Of a stretch of 64,000 nt of DNA, positions 39,540 through 49,306 are shown piece after piece. The stretch spans positions 1 through 64,000 of the forward strand of contig NZ_JAAXPN010000006.1 in assembly GCF_012396505.1 (NCBI RefSeq), given 5' to 3'. The notes beneath the pieces were generated by a model that did no database searches, was not told the origin of the DNA, and saw only the letters and a list, made by a program, of their open reading frames with translations. The DNA is from Periweissella fabalis. GTDB taxonomy: Bacteria > Bacillota > Bacilli > Lactobacillales > Lactobacillaceae. How positions within the stretch are numbered: position 1 is the first letter of the stretch; each line of letters opens with the position of its first letter. The position numbers and the translations under genes are program-made.

Positions 39540-40217
39540 TTATCGACATAAAGTATAACTAGCTATTTTATGGACGGTAAATGGTGCTAATAAATCAGCA
39601 GCCTGACGTATAGTTGTCCCGGTAGTATAAATATCATCAACAATCACTATTTTTTTATTTTTAAGTTCGTAAATTAGAGCTTGATTTAAGTAGAATGGTT
39701 GTTGACTAGTGACTCGCTGATAACGATTCCTTTGAGCTTGTTTCTGGTCAAAAGCAATTTCATTAACTGCTAATGCATCAACTATTGTTATCAAATTTGA
39801 CTCCATTAATGCTGTTACCTGATTAAATCCTCGCTGGGTACTTTTTACAGGAATTGGTACGTAGATAACATCACCTGCTTCTTTTAAAAAGCTTGTAAAT
39901 TGTGCTTTAAAAACTTGTGCTAGTTCAAAATCATATTGGTACTTGTAAGCTTGCATATACATTTTCATAGTTTTATCATAACGAAATAAAGCTCGATTAG
40001 TAATTGAGCGGTTGTTATTTGACCACCAAAGACAATCATTACATTGTTGATTATGCTCCTGATAGCGACTGCATTGTGGACAAAACGTATCACCAATATA
40101 AGAAAATTTACTGATACAATCGGTTCACAATAGAGGCCTTTTTAGTGCTTTAAAGCTTATAACTTCAACTAAAGTTAATTCTTTTGTTATAAAGTTGCTA
40201 CAGAGTTTACAAATCAT
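39540..40217 (-). pseudogene. comFC: comFC, interrupted by one in-frame UGA
   Basis: ComFC is a phosphoribosyltransferase-like protein needed for uptake of transforming DNA, working with ComFA. The full frame runs from ATG 40217 (overlapping the comFA stop by 11 nt) to 39540, 225 codons, and is open except for TGA at 40127-40125, codon 31. The flanking protein reads KRPLL-stop-TDCISKF, so the stop replaces the first Cys of a CxxC zinc pair (TGT or TGC changed to TGA). Other zinc cysteines (CKLC, CPQC, CNDC) and the PRPP motif VIVDDIYTTGTT are intact. Restart at ATG 39968 would give 142 residues without the zinc finger. Confidence 0.85.
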
Positions 40218-41493
40218 CTTTATCACCTTTGGTTGCTTGATAATTCAACCACTTTATTGTCATTTGAGCTACTAGAACTTGCCAACTAGGCGTACTCATA
40301 ATCGCTAAGACCATCCCCGTTGGACGTGAAGTTTTTCGTCCGACTCGTCCGGCAATTTGAATTAAAGTCCGACTATTAAAATTGTGGTGATCAGCTCCTA
40401 AAATAATGACATCAATATCTGGTAGCGTTACTCCTCGTTCTAAGATGGTTGTAGTAACTAAATATTGAATTTCGCGATTACGCATTAATTGAACTTTATT
40501 CATTCTTTCAGGATCTTGCGCAAATACCCCTTCAAGCTTAACATCAGGAAATTGCTGATGAATGGCAGCTGTTACTGTGGTTACATCATGAATAGTTGGA
40601 ACAAATACTAAGCATTGGTAGCCCTGATTATTTTGCTCAAAATAGCTTTTTAAACAGATTGGCAATTGCCTGTTTTTTATTAATATGCGCCATTTATTTA
40701 CTACCTTTGTTTCAATCTTAGGCAATGGATAGCCATGGAAACGTGCCGGTAAATAACTTCGCTGCTTAAACGTCATTAAATGTTTTCTAGTCGGAGTTGC
40801 AGTCATTACAATTAAACGCCCTGTTAATTTTAAAGCTGTTTGTGGTGCATTTTTTAATAATTGATTACCTGCAAAAGGAAAAGAATCAACCTCGTCAATT
40901 ATCAACAAGTCAAAAGCAGCTCGAAAATGTAATAATTGATGGGTTGTACAAATTACCAATTGCGTATATCGATAAGGTTCTTTATTTTGACCATATAAAA
41001 CAGCTATTGGAATAGTCGGAAAAACTACTGTAATTCTGGGTACTAATTCTAAGATGACATCAATTCTTGGTGCAGCAATACAAATACGCTGGTTGCTTAT
41101 TAAGGCTTGAGCAATTATAGGAAATAATATCTCCGTTTTTCCTGCACCAGTCACTGCCCACACTAAATGATTATGGGTATGTTTTTTTATTTCATTAACT
41201 ACTCTTTGTTGTGACCTAGTTAGTACACCACCCCATTGCCAGTTTGAGAAGCTTGGAAACATATTGGGCTCTGGAATAGTTACTAACGTATCAGCAGTTG
41301 TAATTCGGCCAAATTTTAAGCATAATCCACAATATCGAATACCATTTGGTAATTGCCATTGTTGGTCTAGTGTATTAAAACAGCGTTGACAAACATTATC
41401 TTTAATTGCTGGCATCATTTCTAATGCTGGATAAGCGGTCACATCAATATTGTGCTTAATTATTAGCCGCCCATAAAAACTACTTATCTGCAT
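40207..41493 (-). CDS. comFA: Late competence DNA helicase ComFA
   Basis: Membrane-associated DEAD-type translocase that pulls single-stranded DNA through ComEC. A four-cysteine zinc site (CQRC...CGLC, about 40-65) precedes the helicase: Walker A TGAGKTE (about 118), DEVD, and motif VI QIAGRVGRK. All motifs are intact. ATG 41493 follows GAGGGG at 8 nt; the frame is open 72 codons further but this stretch has no ribosome site and overlaps yigZ. 428 residues. The comFC partner is broken, so competence is doubtful. Confidence 0.92.
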   Translation of the reverse strand: MQISSFYGRLIIKHNIDVTAYPALEMMPAIKDNVCQRCFNTLDQQWQLPNGIRYCGLCLKFGRITTADTLVTIPEPNMFPSFSNWQWGGVLTRSQQRVVNEIKKHTHNHLVWAVTGAGKTEILFPIIAQALISNQRICIAAPRIDVILELVPRITVVFPTIPIAVLYGQNKEPYRYTQLVICTTHQLLHFRAAFDLLIIDEVDSFPFAGNQLLKNAPQTALKLTGRLIVMTATPTRKHLMTFKQRSYLPARFHGYPLPKIETKVVNKWRILIKNRQLPICLKSYFEQNNQGYQCLVFVPTIHDVTTVTAAIHQQFPDVKLEGVFAQDPERMNKVQLMRNREIQYLVTTTILERGVTLPDIDVIILGADHHNFNSRTLIQIAGRVGRKTSRPTGMVLAIMSTPSWQVLVAQMTIKWLNYQATKGDKDDL

Positions 41494-41581
41494 TTTACTT
41501 ACCCCTCTGTCCCTTGTTAGAATAGATACAGTAAATAATGTACGTAATTTTAAATCAAATGAAACAACAAGGAAGGTTAAT

Positions 41582-42220
41582 ATGCCGGAATATTTAACTA
41601 TTAAGTCAGATTTTATCGATGAAACGGTTATTAAAAAATCTCGTTTTATCGCTAGTCTCAAACGAATTACATCCGAGTCAGATGCTTTAGACTTCATTGC
41701 TGCTAACAAGAAACTTCATAACAAGGCAAACCACAACTGCTATGCCTTTATACTAGGTTCCCAAGATCAAATTCAACGTGCTAGTGATGATGGTGAGCCC
41801 AGTGGTACTGCTGGAGTACCAATTTTAGAGGTACTTAAGCGAAATGAAATCCATGATGTTTGTGTTATCGTCACGCGTTACTTTGGTGGTATTAAACTTG
41901 GGGCTGGTGGTTTAATTCGTGCTTATGCTGGTAGTGCGGCTAATGCTATTGAAGCTGTCGGTTTGATTGAACGCTTATTAATGCGAACCATCACACTCAC
42001 AATTCAATATAATCAACTTGATACTCTTAATCACTGGCTACAACAACATAATTATCCAACACCAACTATTGAATATGGTGCTGATGTTCAAGTAACATTA
42101 CCAATCCAAATCGATGATTGCGTTAATTTCGAAAATAATATTACTGAATTATTAAGTGGTAAAGTTACGTTTGAGCTAGGCGAAGAAAGTTTCCAAGAAA
42201 TTGATTATATCCGTAGTTAA
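41582..42220 (+). CDS. yigZ: YigZ/IMPACT family protein
   Basis: N-terminal UPF0029 (IMPACT) domain with the characteristic DDGEPSGTAGVPILEVL and VTRYFGGIKLGAGGLIRAY blocks, then a C-terminal domain like elongation factor G domain V. Function is not settled in bacteria; the eukaryotic relative IMPACT regulates Gcn2. 212 residues, ATG after AAGGAAGG. It stands alone on the plus strand, divergent from comFA, and ends at a bidirectional hairpin shared with pstS. Confidence 0.9.
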   Translation: MPEYLTIKSDFIDETVIKKSRFIASLKRITSESDALDFIAANKKLHNKANHNCYAFILGSQDQIQRASDDGEPSGTAGVPILEVLKRNEIHDVCVIVTRYFGGIKLGAGGLIRAYAGSAANAIEAVGLIERLLMRTITLTIQYNQLDTLNHWLQQHNYPTPTIEYGADVQVTLPIQIDDCVNFENNITELLSGKVTFELGEESFQEIDYIRS

Positions 42221-42263
42221 AAATGAACTGTTAATAAAAGTTGAGCGATATTGTTAACATACT

Positions 42264-42301
42264 AAAAATCCCAGGAAAAGTTTATCTTTCCTGGGATTTT
42301 T
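42264..42301. terminator. Bidirectional terminator, yigZ / pstS
   Basis: Stem of about 15 bp (42264-42278 with 42287-42301) between convergent genes, U-run on both sides. The sequence and its upstream flank resemble the hairpin after the gene at 50960-51649. Confidence 0.85.
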
Positions 42302-42328
42302 AATATATTCTATTTTAATAATTAACTA

Positions 42329-43222
42329 TTACTTGATTGCACCTGATGCATCACGAGTAACTTTCATGTCTGAAATTGGTAAGTAACCAAGCTTCTTCAC
42401 AAGACCATTTTGGATAGCTGGTGAAACCATGTACTTCAAGAAAGCTGCAGTAGCTCCTTTAGCTTCACCCTTAGTGTACATGTGTTCGTAACCCCAGATT
42501 TTCCAAGCATTTGTTGTTACATTGGCATCAGTTGGCTTAACATTATCAATTGATACAGCTTGCAAGTTAGCACCTGTAAGATATGAAAAGGCTAAGTATG
42601 AAATTGCACCTGGTGTAGTAGATACAATCTTTTGCACTGTACCATTGGCATCTTGTTCTTGAGATGCTTTAGGCTTGGCACCTTTTAAACCAAATTGTTC
42701 AAAAGTTACACGAGTACCTGAACCAGCAGCACGGTTAACAAGAACGATTTTTTCGTCAGCCCCACCAACTTGCTTCCAGTTTGTAACCTTACCAGTAAAA
42801 ATATCAATCAATTGTTTTTGTGATAAGTTATTAACTTTAGTATCTTTGTTAACTACTGGTGCCATACCAACTACAGCAACTTTGTGATCAACTAATTTAC
42901 TTGCATCAATACTCTTACCTTGTTCAGCAAAAATATCAGAATCACCAATTTGGACAGATCCTGCTGCAACTTGTGAAAGGCCAGCACCTGAACCACCACC
43001 TTGAACTTCAACAGAAGCTTTTGGATTGTCATTTTGGAATTGTGCACCAGCTTGTTCAGCCAATGGTTGAAGTGCAGTAGAACCAACAGCAAGTACTTTG
43101 CCGCTAACTTCGCTTGAGTTTGCACCTGATTTAGCTGAGTCCTTTGAACCGGTGTTACCACATGCAGCTAACATAAATGCTGCTACTGCTACTGTGGCAC
43201 CCAATGTGACGATTTTCTTCAT
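42329..43222 (-). CDS. pstS: Phosphate-binding lipoprotein PstS
   Basis: Extracellular phosphate receptor of the Pst importer, anchored as a lipoprotein. The signal peptide ends with lipobox LAAC (Cys21 from ATG 43222). Phosphate-binding loops are visible: GSTALQP, GSGAG and RAAGSGTR. I prefer ATG 43222, 10 nt after AAAGGAG, over 43231, which directly touches that site. 297 residues. It is separated from pstCAB by 10 kb and has its own PhoP-type promoter. Confidence 0.95.
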   Translation of the reverse strand: MKKIVTLGATVAVAAFMLAACGNTGSKDSAKSGANSSEVSGKVLAVGSTALQPLAEQAGAQFQNDNPKASVEVQGGGSGAGLSQVAAGSVQIGDSDIFAEQGKSIDASKLVDHKVAVVGMAPVVNKDTKVNNLSQKQLIDIFTGKVTNWKQVGGADEKIVLVNRAAGSGTRVTFEQFGLKGAKPKASQEQDANGTVQKIVSTTPGAISYLAFSYLTGANLQAVSIDNVKPTDANVTTNAWKIWGYEHMYTKGEAKGATAAFLKYMVSPAIQNGLVKKLGYLPISDMKVTRDASGAIK

Positions 43223-43375
43223 AATATTCATACTCCTTTAGCACCATTGTGCAAAATATAATTGATAGCATACTTTAGTAAGCAAGTAGGACTAATTAAC
43301 TTAATGATAAGTTACGAACGAATAATTACTGATATAGCAGTAGGCTTAAGTTTGTCGCACTTGATTACATAATTA

Positions 43376-43440
43376 AATATATCGTAATAATGTAAACTTA
43401 TTCCACACTTTAAAGTATCGATATTGTAACGTTTTGTAAA
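43376..43440 (-). promoter_or_regulatory. pstS promoter with PhoP-box-like repeats
   Basis: On the minus strand TTTACA (43440-43435), GTTACA (43430-43425) and TTTACA (43396-43391); first and last are 44 bp (four 11-bp steps) apart. A -10, TATATT (43381-43376), lies nine bases beyond, the same distance as at pstC. The intermediate repeats are degenerate. This and the pepC terminator fill the 303-bp gap. Confidence 0.5.
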
Positions 43441-43456
43441 TATATCTTTACAAACT

Positions 43457-43493
43457 AAAAAGCACATGCCTTTATTTCAGACATTTGCTTTTT
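43457..43493 (-). terminator. pepC terminator
   Basis: 12-nt arms (43457-43468 and 43482-43493) with one mismatch, 13-nt loop and U-run on the minus strand, 33 nt past the pepC stop. Confidence 0.75.
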
Positions 43494-43525
43494 ATTACGT
43501 ATAGACTTTTACATTAATTGTAAGG

Positions 43526-44860
43526 TTATGCTAAGGCTCCCATTGGATCCCATGGTTGTAATTCCGTTGGTTTTTCATTATATGCTTTTAGTAACTTAGC
43601 AGGTAGAAATTCTTTTTTTATTACCACTTGGTAACAATATTCACTCATCCAGTCATCAGACATCGTGAAATAACCTTTGTTCCCAATTTTATCACCCCAT
43701 GAGTTTTCAACCTTCCATTTAGTTGGTTTTCCATCAACTAAATCAACTCCAGTTAAGACCATTGCATGCGTCATTAAACTTTGACCGTAATCTAATCTTT
43801 CTGCTTTAGTCATTGAGAGATCGATATCAAACAATTCATCTTCGCGATGTACTCCTGTAGCCATTAAACCATTTTCACGTTCAGTTTGTGGCCCCATATC
43901 AACTCCAAACCAAACTGATTGACCAGCTTCAAGTTGTTTTATTGCCAATTCCTTAAAGGTCTGGATTTCAACATTCAAATGCTTAACTTCACGACCTCCT
44001 ACGACATTCCCCAACATTTCAACTGAATAAGTATGGTTAAATGGCTTATCTTCCGTTGGCGCATTAATGATTGATACATATTCATCTAAATCCCAGCCAA
44101 TGTATTTGTCATAGAAACTTTGTGGGGTTAAATTTTGATCTAAGTGATATTCTTTATTATCATCACGATATTCAAAATCAAATTTTACAGGAGGTTCACC
44201 TAAAGTTAAGCTTAAGAAGCGATAAATTTCTTGTAGCATCTCTACTTTAGTAGCTTCGATTTCACTAGTATTAGCACCTGCATTAACTAATTTACGTAGT
44301 ACAACGGCGTCCTTACGTAACTTTAAATTGAGGGTAATATTTAATTCACGAGATGCTGAGGATGCTTGAGCTTCAGGGTAAACACTTTGTGGTACCACTC
44401 CATACTTTTGAATAAGTGCCACAATCATATCCCATTGTCCACCATCTTGTTGTGGTGTTTGTAGAAGAAAATTCACTTTCCGTGAAGATAATGCTTTGTC
44501 AGCAGTTTTAATAATATTTTCGTAAAAATAATTAGCTTTTTCAAACTTGTCCCAGAAAAATGTATAATTTTGTGAAAGTTCAAACCCATCTGGTAATTGA
44601 AATAAATCTTTAACTTCATGACGCATCGTATTAAGCGCTGCAAACATCCAACAACGACCAGATTGTTTTTGATTAGCGACCTTTCCAGTATCTAAGTCAA
44701 TCGAAAAAATTGGAGTGTTATCGATTATTGTTTGTGAATCTTGTGCACTCGCATAAATTCCATTTTTAGTCACTGCACGGCGAATAACAGCTGTGCTAGG
44801 CCGTTGTTGTAAGTCTGTACGATATTTTTTTATTTGTTCAGTTGAAATTGCTTTTGTCAT
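43526..44860 (-). CDS. pepC: Aminopeptidase C (bleomycin hydrolase family, C1B)
   Basis: Cytosolic cysteine aminopeptidase of LAB that trims peptides taken up from the medium. Catalytic Cys in QSGRCWMFA (about residue 70), His in LMTHAMVLTG and Asn in VENSWG are present. 444 residues from ATG 44860, which follows TTGGAGGA; the in-frame codon at 44884 lies upstream of that site. Single gene with its own terminator. Confidence 0.95.
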   Translation of the reverse strand: MTKAISTEQIKKYRTDLQQRPSTAVIRRAVTKNGIYASAQDSQTIIDNTPIFSIDLDTGKVANQKQSGRCWMFAALNTMRHEVKDLFQLPDGFELSQNYTFFWDKFEKANYFYENIIKTADKALSSRKVNFLLQTPQQDGGQWDMIVALIQKYGVVPQSVYPEAQASSASRELNITLNLKLRKDAVVLRKLVNAGANTSEIEATKVEMLQEIYRFLSLTLGEPPVKFDFEYRDDNKEYHLDQNLTPQSFYDKYIGWDLDEYVSIINAPTEDKPFNHTYSVEMLGNVVGGREVKHLNVEIQTFKELAIKQLEAGQSVWFGVDMGPQTERENGLMATGVHREDELFDIDLSMTKAERLDYGQSLMTHAMVLTGVDLVDGKPTKWKVENSWGDKIGNKGYFTMSDDWMSEYCYQVVIKKEFLPAKLLKAYNEKPTELQPWDPMGALA

Positions 44861-44953
44861 TTTTAGTCCTCCAAGAAAAGTCATAACCTTATCATACGCT
44901 ATTTATTAAAAAAAGTTAATCACATTTTAATTCAAAAGACATTTTAAATAAAT

Positions 44954-44979
44954 AAAAAGCCTGGGAATCCAGGCTTTTT
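44954..44979 (-). terminator. Terminator of the 44982 gene
   Basis: 11-bp perfect stem (44954-44964 with 44969-44979), 4-nt loop and U-run, 2 nt after the stop codon. Confidence 0.85.
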
Positions 44980-44981
44980 AT

Positions 44982-45428
44982 TTAAAATTGGCTTTGTGCC
45001 ATCATTTTTTGGATTGAGATAGAAATCTTATCCATCTCATTTTCTTGAACCTCACCAGATGCATTAAATGCTTCTAAATCAACACTTTGATTCTCAACAT
45101 TCAGTGAGTTTGTCATTTGGCGACATGCTGCTGCATAATTAGCATAATGCTTTTTCAAGTTTACATACATCCCCATCATCTTAATCGGTGCTGTCACACT
45201 TGCTAAGCGAGTAACATTAGCTTCATATACTTCTGTTGCGTCATTAAATTCTGCTGCGATTTCTTGAAAAACTGATTTATCCATATTTGCAAGCTCATTA
45301 GCTTGTAGAGCGTCATCTAACTTTTCAAAGAAAGGCGCAACATTTTGACCAGTTTGTTCAGTTTGTTCAACTACTGATTGTAATGTAATTGCGAATTGCT
45401 GAATTGATGCATTTGATTTTTTAGCCAT
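44982..45428 (-). CDS. Small helical protein of unknown function
   Basis: I do not recognise this 148-residue protein. It is Gln/Asn/Ala-rich, has no signal peptide or membrane segment, and its heptad-like pattern suggests a helical or coiled-coil fold. One cysteine (near 113). It has a good AGGAG ribosome site, a candidate -10 TATAAT in the leader and a strong terminator, so it looks like a genuine single or last gene after the ATPase, 112 bp downstream of it. Confidence 0.65.
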   Translation of the reverse strand: MAKKSNASIQQFAITLQSVVEQTEQTGQNVAPFFEKLDDALQANELANMDKSVFQEIAAEFNDATEVYEANVTRLASVTAPIKMMGMYVNLKKHYANYAAACRQMTNSLNVENQSVDLEAFNASGEVQENEMDKISISIQKMMAQSQF

Positions 45429-45540
45429 TTTCTGACTCCTATTATCTATAAATATTTATCCGTTAATTAAAGACGGTCTTGATATATTATACATTAAATT
45501 ATATCTAATGCGGGCTCTAAACCATAACTGTTCAGTCCAA

Positions 45541-48192
45541 TTAAATTTTATTTGCAAAATGGCGTTGGCCAAATTTAACTATTTCGACAATTGCAACCAT
45601 TAAGAATGCAGCAACAAGAATTGTCGCCCATTGAATTGTATCAAGTGGTGTAACATGAAATAATCCGTTTAAGCCGGGAATGAATACTGTTGCACTAAGT
45701 AAAATCCCAGCAATCAAAATTGACCAATTGAAGAATTTATTCTTAAATACACCAATTGTAAAAATTGATTGATAAACTGATTTAGTTGAAAAGGCATGTA
45801 CTAATTGCAGTAATCCTAAAGTTACATATGCCATTGTCAATGCATCTGCATGGGCTAACGCATCATTAGCGTGAATTGGGAACGTAATTGCAATCCAGTA
45901 AACACCCAAAGTTAAGATTCCTTCTAAAAAGCCTTGATATACAATTGCTCCTTGAACTCCATTAGATAAAAAGTTCGCTAAGCGGCCACGTGGTTGCCGG
46001 TGCATCACTTGCTTTTCAGCTGGTTCAACTCCTAATGCAATTGCTGGTAAAGTATCAGTTACTAAGTTAATCCACAAAATATGAACTGGGGCCAAAATAC
46101 TCCAACCCATTAAGGTCATAATAAATAACGTTAAAACTTCCCCTAAATTAGCTGATAAAAGATATTGAATTGCTTTTTGAATATTAGCAAATACTTTTCG
46201 CCCTTCTTTAACTGCCGAGATAATAGTTGCAAAGTTATCATCTGCTAATACCATATCAGCAGCCCCCTTTGAAACTTCCGTCCCCGTAATTCCCATCGCA
46301 ATTCCAATGTCAGCATTCTTCAATGCCGGTGCATCATTGACCCCATCTCCAGTCATGGCCACGACTTTACCTTTAGCCTGCCATGCTTTAACAATTCGGA
46401 CTTTATGTTCTGGTGCTACCCGTGCATAAACAACATACTGCTCAACTTTTTGCATAAACGTTGCTTCATCAAGTTGATCCAATTGAGCTCCGGTAATGAT
46501 AGCATCATGATCATCAGCTGTTAAAATACCTAACCGCATAGCAATTGCTGCTGCTGTATCTCGATGATCCCCGGTAATCATTAATGGTTTTATCCCAGCT
46601 GCTTTAGCATCCGCAACAGCTGCTTTAACTTCTGGCCGTTCTGGGTCAATCATCCCAACCAACCCAACAAATATTAAGTCATTTTCGACTGCTTGTGATG
46701 TTAATTCTGCCGGAATCACAGGACTTTTTTGGTAAGCAAATGCCAATACCCGTAATGCTTGTGTCGCTAACAAATGATTTTGCTCTAAAATATTATTCTT
46801 AATTTCATGTGTTAATGGTACTACATGCCCATCAATTAAAATCTGAGTAACTCGGTCTAATAATTGATCAGGAGCTCCTTTAACCGTAATCAAATATTCA
46901 TCATTAAATTCGTTAACCGTTGTCATTAATTTACGTTCAGAATCAAATGGTATTTCAGCTACTCGTTTATGTTGTTCAAATAATTGAGTAAGATTACGTG
47001 TGTGCTTTTGATTAAAGCTAATCAAGGCTGTTTCAGTCGGATCACCAACCAATTGATTATCGATTAGTTTGGTATCATTATTTAATGCCATTACATCAGC
47101 TAACATTTGTGCATCAACATTTAACGGACTTTGACTATCAAAAATTTTATTTGTAACATAATATTTTTCGATTGTCATTTTATTTTGAGTTAACGTCCCT
47201 GTTTTATCAGAACCAATAACTTCAGTTGCACCTAATGTTTCAACAGCTGGCAATTTACGAATTAATGCTTGTTGCTTAGCCATCCGGGTTGTCCCTAATG
47301 CTAAAGTAATTGTTACGATTGCTGGAAGTCCTTCTGGAATGGCAGCGACAGCTAATGCAATTGCTACTAGTAGCATATCAATCCAAGTATGTTGGTGGTT
47401 AAGCATACCGACAATAAAAACTACTACGGCAATAATTAAAATTAACCATGTTAATGTTTTACCCAAATGACGTAAATTAGCTTGTAATGGTGTTTCATTA
47501 ACCTTGGCTTGCGTTAGCATTGTAGCAATTTGTCCAACTTCAGTTGTCATTCCGATGCCGATTACAATTCCTTGACCACGTCCATATGTTACATTACTAT
47601 TCATAAATGCTAAATTAGTACGATCTCCTAATGGTAAATCATCACTTGTTAGTGCATTAATATCCTTTTCAACTGGAATTGACTCACCTGTTAACATTGC
47701 TTCATCAATTCGAAGTGAGGCTGATTGAATTAGTCGTAAATCAGCAGGAACAATATCACCTGCTTCAAGTAATACAATATCACCTGGTACTAGTTCACTA
47801 GCCGGTACTAAATGCGTTTTTCCTTCTCGAATAACATGTGCTTGTGGCGCAGACATTGTTTTTAATGCTGTAATAGCTTGCTCAGCTTTGGCTTCTTGAA
47901 AGACCCCAAAAATCGCATTTAATACTACCACTAATAAAATAATTAATGTATCGACCCCTTCGCCAGCAAAAGCAGCCACCAGAGCAGCAACTAACAAGAC
48001 AATAATCATTAAATCTTTGAACTGACCAATAAACTTTTGTATTAAAGTAGTATTTTTTTGCTCACTTAAGGTATTGATACCGTATTTTGCTTGTCTGTGC
48101 TTTACCTCATCTGTTGTTAGACCACTAGTTATATCAACTTGATATTCGCGTGCAACTTCAGTTGGTGATTGTTGATAATTTTTTAATTCCAT
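45541..48192 (-). CDS. P2-type cation ATPase, probable manganese (or Ca) exporter
   Basis: P-type ATPase with phosphorylation site DKTGTLT (Asp near 328), PEGLP in the fourth membrane segment, the hinge [20 protein letters not shown], and NLVTDTLPA in segment six. By sequence it is of the Ca-ATPase (SERCA/PMR1-like) type with about ten membrane segments. The yybP-ykoY riboswitch in its leader (48318-48410) responds to Mn(II), so I infer that it exports manganese, as proposed for the related YoaB of Lactococcus. ATG 48192 follows AAAGGGG; 883 residues. Confidence 0.9.
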   Translation of the reverse strand: MELKNYQQSPTEVAREYQVDITSGLTTDEVKHRQAKYGINTLSEQKNTTLIQKFIGQFKDLMIIVLLVAALVAAFAGEGVDTLIILLVVVLNAIFGVFQEAKAEQAITALKTMSAPQAHVIREGKTHLVPASELVPGDIVLLEAGDIVPADLRLIQSASLRIDEAMLTGESIPVEKDINALTSDDLPLGDRTNLAFMNSNVTYGRGQGIVIGIGMTTEVGQIATMLTQAKVNETPLQANLRHLGKTLTWLILIIAVVVFIVGMLNHQHTWIDMLLVAIALAVAAIPEGLPAIVTITLALGTTRMAKQQALIRKLPAVETLGATEVIGSDKTGTLTQNKMTIEKYYVTNKIFDSQSPLNVDAQMLADVMALNNDTKLIDNQLVGDPTETALISFNQKHTRNLTQLFEQHKRVAEIPFDSERKLMTTVNEFNDEYLITVKGAPDQLLDRVTQILIDGHVVPLTHEIKNNILEQNHLLATQALRVLAFAYQKSPVIPAELTSQAVENDLIFVGLVGMIDPERPEVKAAVADAKAAGIKPLMITGDHRDTAAAIAMRLGILTADDHDAIITGAQLDQLDEATFMQKVEQYVVYARVAPEHKVRIVKAWQAKGKVVAMTGDGVNDAPALKNADIGIAMGITGTEVSKGAADMVLADDNFATIISAVKEGRKVFANIQKAIQYLLSANLGEVLTLFIMTLMGWSILAPVHILWINLVTDTLPAIALGVEPAEKQVMHRQPRGRLANFLSNGVQGAIVYQGFLEGILTLGVYWIAITFPIHANDALAHADALTMAYVTLGLLQLVHAFSTKSVYQSIFTIGVFKNKFFNWSILIAGILLSATVFIPGLNGLFHVTPLDTIQWATILVAAFLMVAIVEIVKFGQRHFANKI

Positions 48193-48224
48193 CTTGCTAT
48201 CCCCTTTAATTTTAATCATTACGC

Positions 48225-48262
48225 AAAAAACGCGTAGCTGTCAATTAACAGTTACGCGTTTT
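48225..48262 (-). terminator. Riboswitch-controlled terminator before the ATPase
   Basis: Strong stem (about 48248-48262 with 48227-48241, one mismatch) with a 6-nt loop and six-base U-run on the minus strand, between the riboswitch aptamer and the ATPase start. It is the expected expression platform; the segment at 48266-48295 can form a competing GAGTTAA/TTAACTC pairing. Confidence 0.75.
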
Positions 48263-48317
48263 GAGTTTACGAGTTAATATTTGAAATCTTAACTCACTTA
48301 TGCGCAATCATGCCAAC

Positions 48318-48410
48318 ATAAATGAGTCTCACCAATTAAGAATATTGCCGGAATTGCTTCTTGCTGACGACAACATCACATACTAATATGCAGGTTACTC
48401 CCTCATATAT
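48318..48410 (-). promoter_or_regulatory. yybP-ykoY manganese riboswitch
   Basis: On the minus strand the aptamer shows the family landmarks in order: P1 arm ATATATGAG, GGGAGTA, GTCGTCA, CCGGC, GGTGAGACTC, with the closing P1 arm CTCATTTAT pairing with the first. This matches the Lactococcus yybP-ykoY element. Manganese binding is expected to favour read-through into the ATPase gene. Confidence 0.85.
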
Positions 48411-48426
48411 TTAAATTGTTAGGTTA

Positions 48427-48432
48427 AGTATA
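48427..48432 (-). promoter_or_regulatory. Promoter (-10) of the riboswitch transcript
   Basis: Minus-strand TATACT (48432-48427), about 17 nt upstream of the aptamer. The -35 region (GTTAAT/TTAATT) is weak. Confidence 0.4.
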
Positions 48433-48468
48433 CCTTACTTAATAAAAAATTAACACCTTAATACTTAA

Positions 48469-49305
48469 TTAATCCTTTTTATACCAATTATCAAATACTG
48501 AAATTGGTAATTGTCGCTTATGCTCTGTTTTAGTGTACCATTTTTCAATAATAGTAGCTGTAGCATCAACAATTTCACGTCCTTCAAGATAGTCATCAAT
48601 ATCATCGTATGTTACACCTAATGCAACCTCATCTGGTAAGGCTGGTCGATCTTCTTCTAGATCAGCAGTTGGTACTTTCAAATATAAGTGTTCAGGAGCA
48701 CCTAATACCGCAAGCATTGCCTTACCTTGGCGTTTGTTTAAGCGATAAAGTGGTGTAATATCGGCTGCACCATCGCCAAATTTAGTGTAAAACCCAGTAA
48801 TTGCTTCCGCAGCGTGATCAGTTCCAATAACTGCACCATTAGTTGCTCCTGCGATTGCAAATTGAGCAATCATTCGTTGGCGAGCTTTAATATTTCCTTT
48901 ATTGTAATCAGTTATCTCAATATTATCATTAGTTTGAAGTGCTGCTACCATTGTATCAGTGGCTTCTTTAATATTAATACGAACTGATCGATCAGCATTT
49001 TGAAAAGCAATTGCATCCATTGCATCACTTTCATCAGCTTGCTCACCATAAGGTAATCTGACTGCAATGAATTGGTAGGTTTGATCACCTGTCTCTTCAC
49101 GTAACTCACTAATCGCCATTTGGGCTAATTTACCAGCGAGAGTAGAATCTTGCCCACCACTAATTCCTAGAACCAATGTTTTTAGAAATGGATTTGCGAT
49201 TAAATAATCTTTTAAAAACTCAACACTTCGTCGAATTTCAGCATGGGGATCAATCTTAGGTTGTACTCCTAATTTTTCAATAATTTCAGCTTGTAATGCG
49301 CGCAT
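48469..49305 (-). CDS. nadE: NH3-dependent NAD+ synthetase
   Basis: Last step of NAD synthesis: amidates nicotinate adenine dinucleotide with ammonia and ATP. PP-loop SGGQDST (49-55), and the conserved [19 protein letters not shown] block. 278 residues is the ammonia-dependent form without a glutaminase domain. The ATG lies one base after the pncB stop, so the two are coupled. Confidence 0.96.
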   Translation of the reverse strand: MRALQAEIIEKLGVQPKIDPHAEIRRSVEFLKDYLIANPFLKTLVLGISGGQDSTLAGKLAQMAISELREETGDQTYQFIAVRLPYGEQADESDAMDAIAFQNADRSVRINIKEATDTMVAALQTNDNIEITDYNKGNIKARQRMIAQFAIAGATNGAVIGTDHAAEAITGFYTKFGDGAADITPLYRLNKRQGKAMLAVLGAPEHLYLKVPTADLEEDRPALPDEVALGVTYDDIDDYLEGREIVDATATIIEKWYTKTEHKRQLPISVFDNWYKKD

Positions 49306-49306
49306 G

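Noticed and set aside
40125-40127. Possible selenocysteine codon in comFC (UGA at a conserved Cys position)
   Set aside because: UGA in place of Cys is a selenoprotein hallmark, but no SECIS-like hairpin is evident directly after it, and lactobacilli are not known to make selenocysteine. A nonsense mutation is simpler.
42675-43161. Open frames antisense and out of frame within pstS
   Set aside because: Gln/Leu/His-rich translations typical of shifted frames; no ribosome sites.
43223-43525. Riboswitch upstream of pstS
   Set aside because: Only promoter repeats and the pepC terminator are seen; no conserved aptamer motif or leader terminator.
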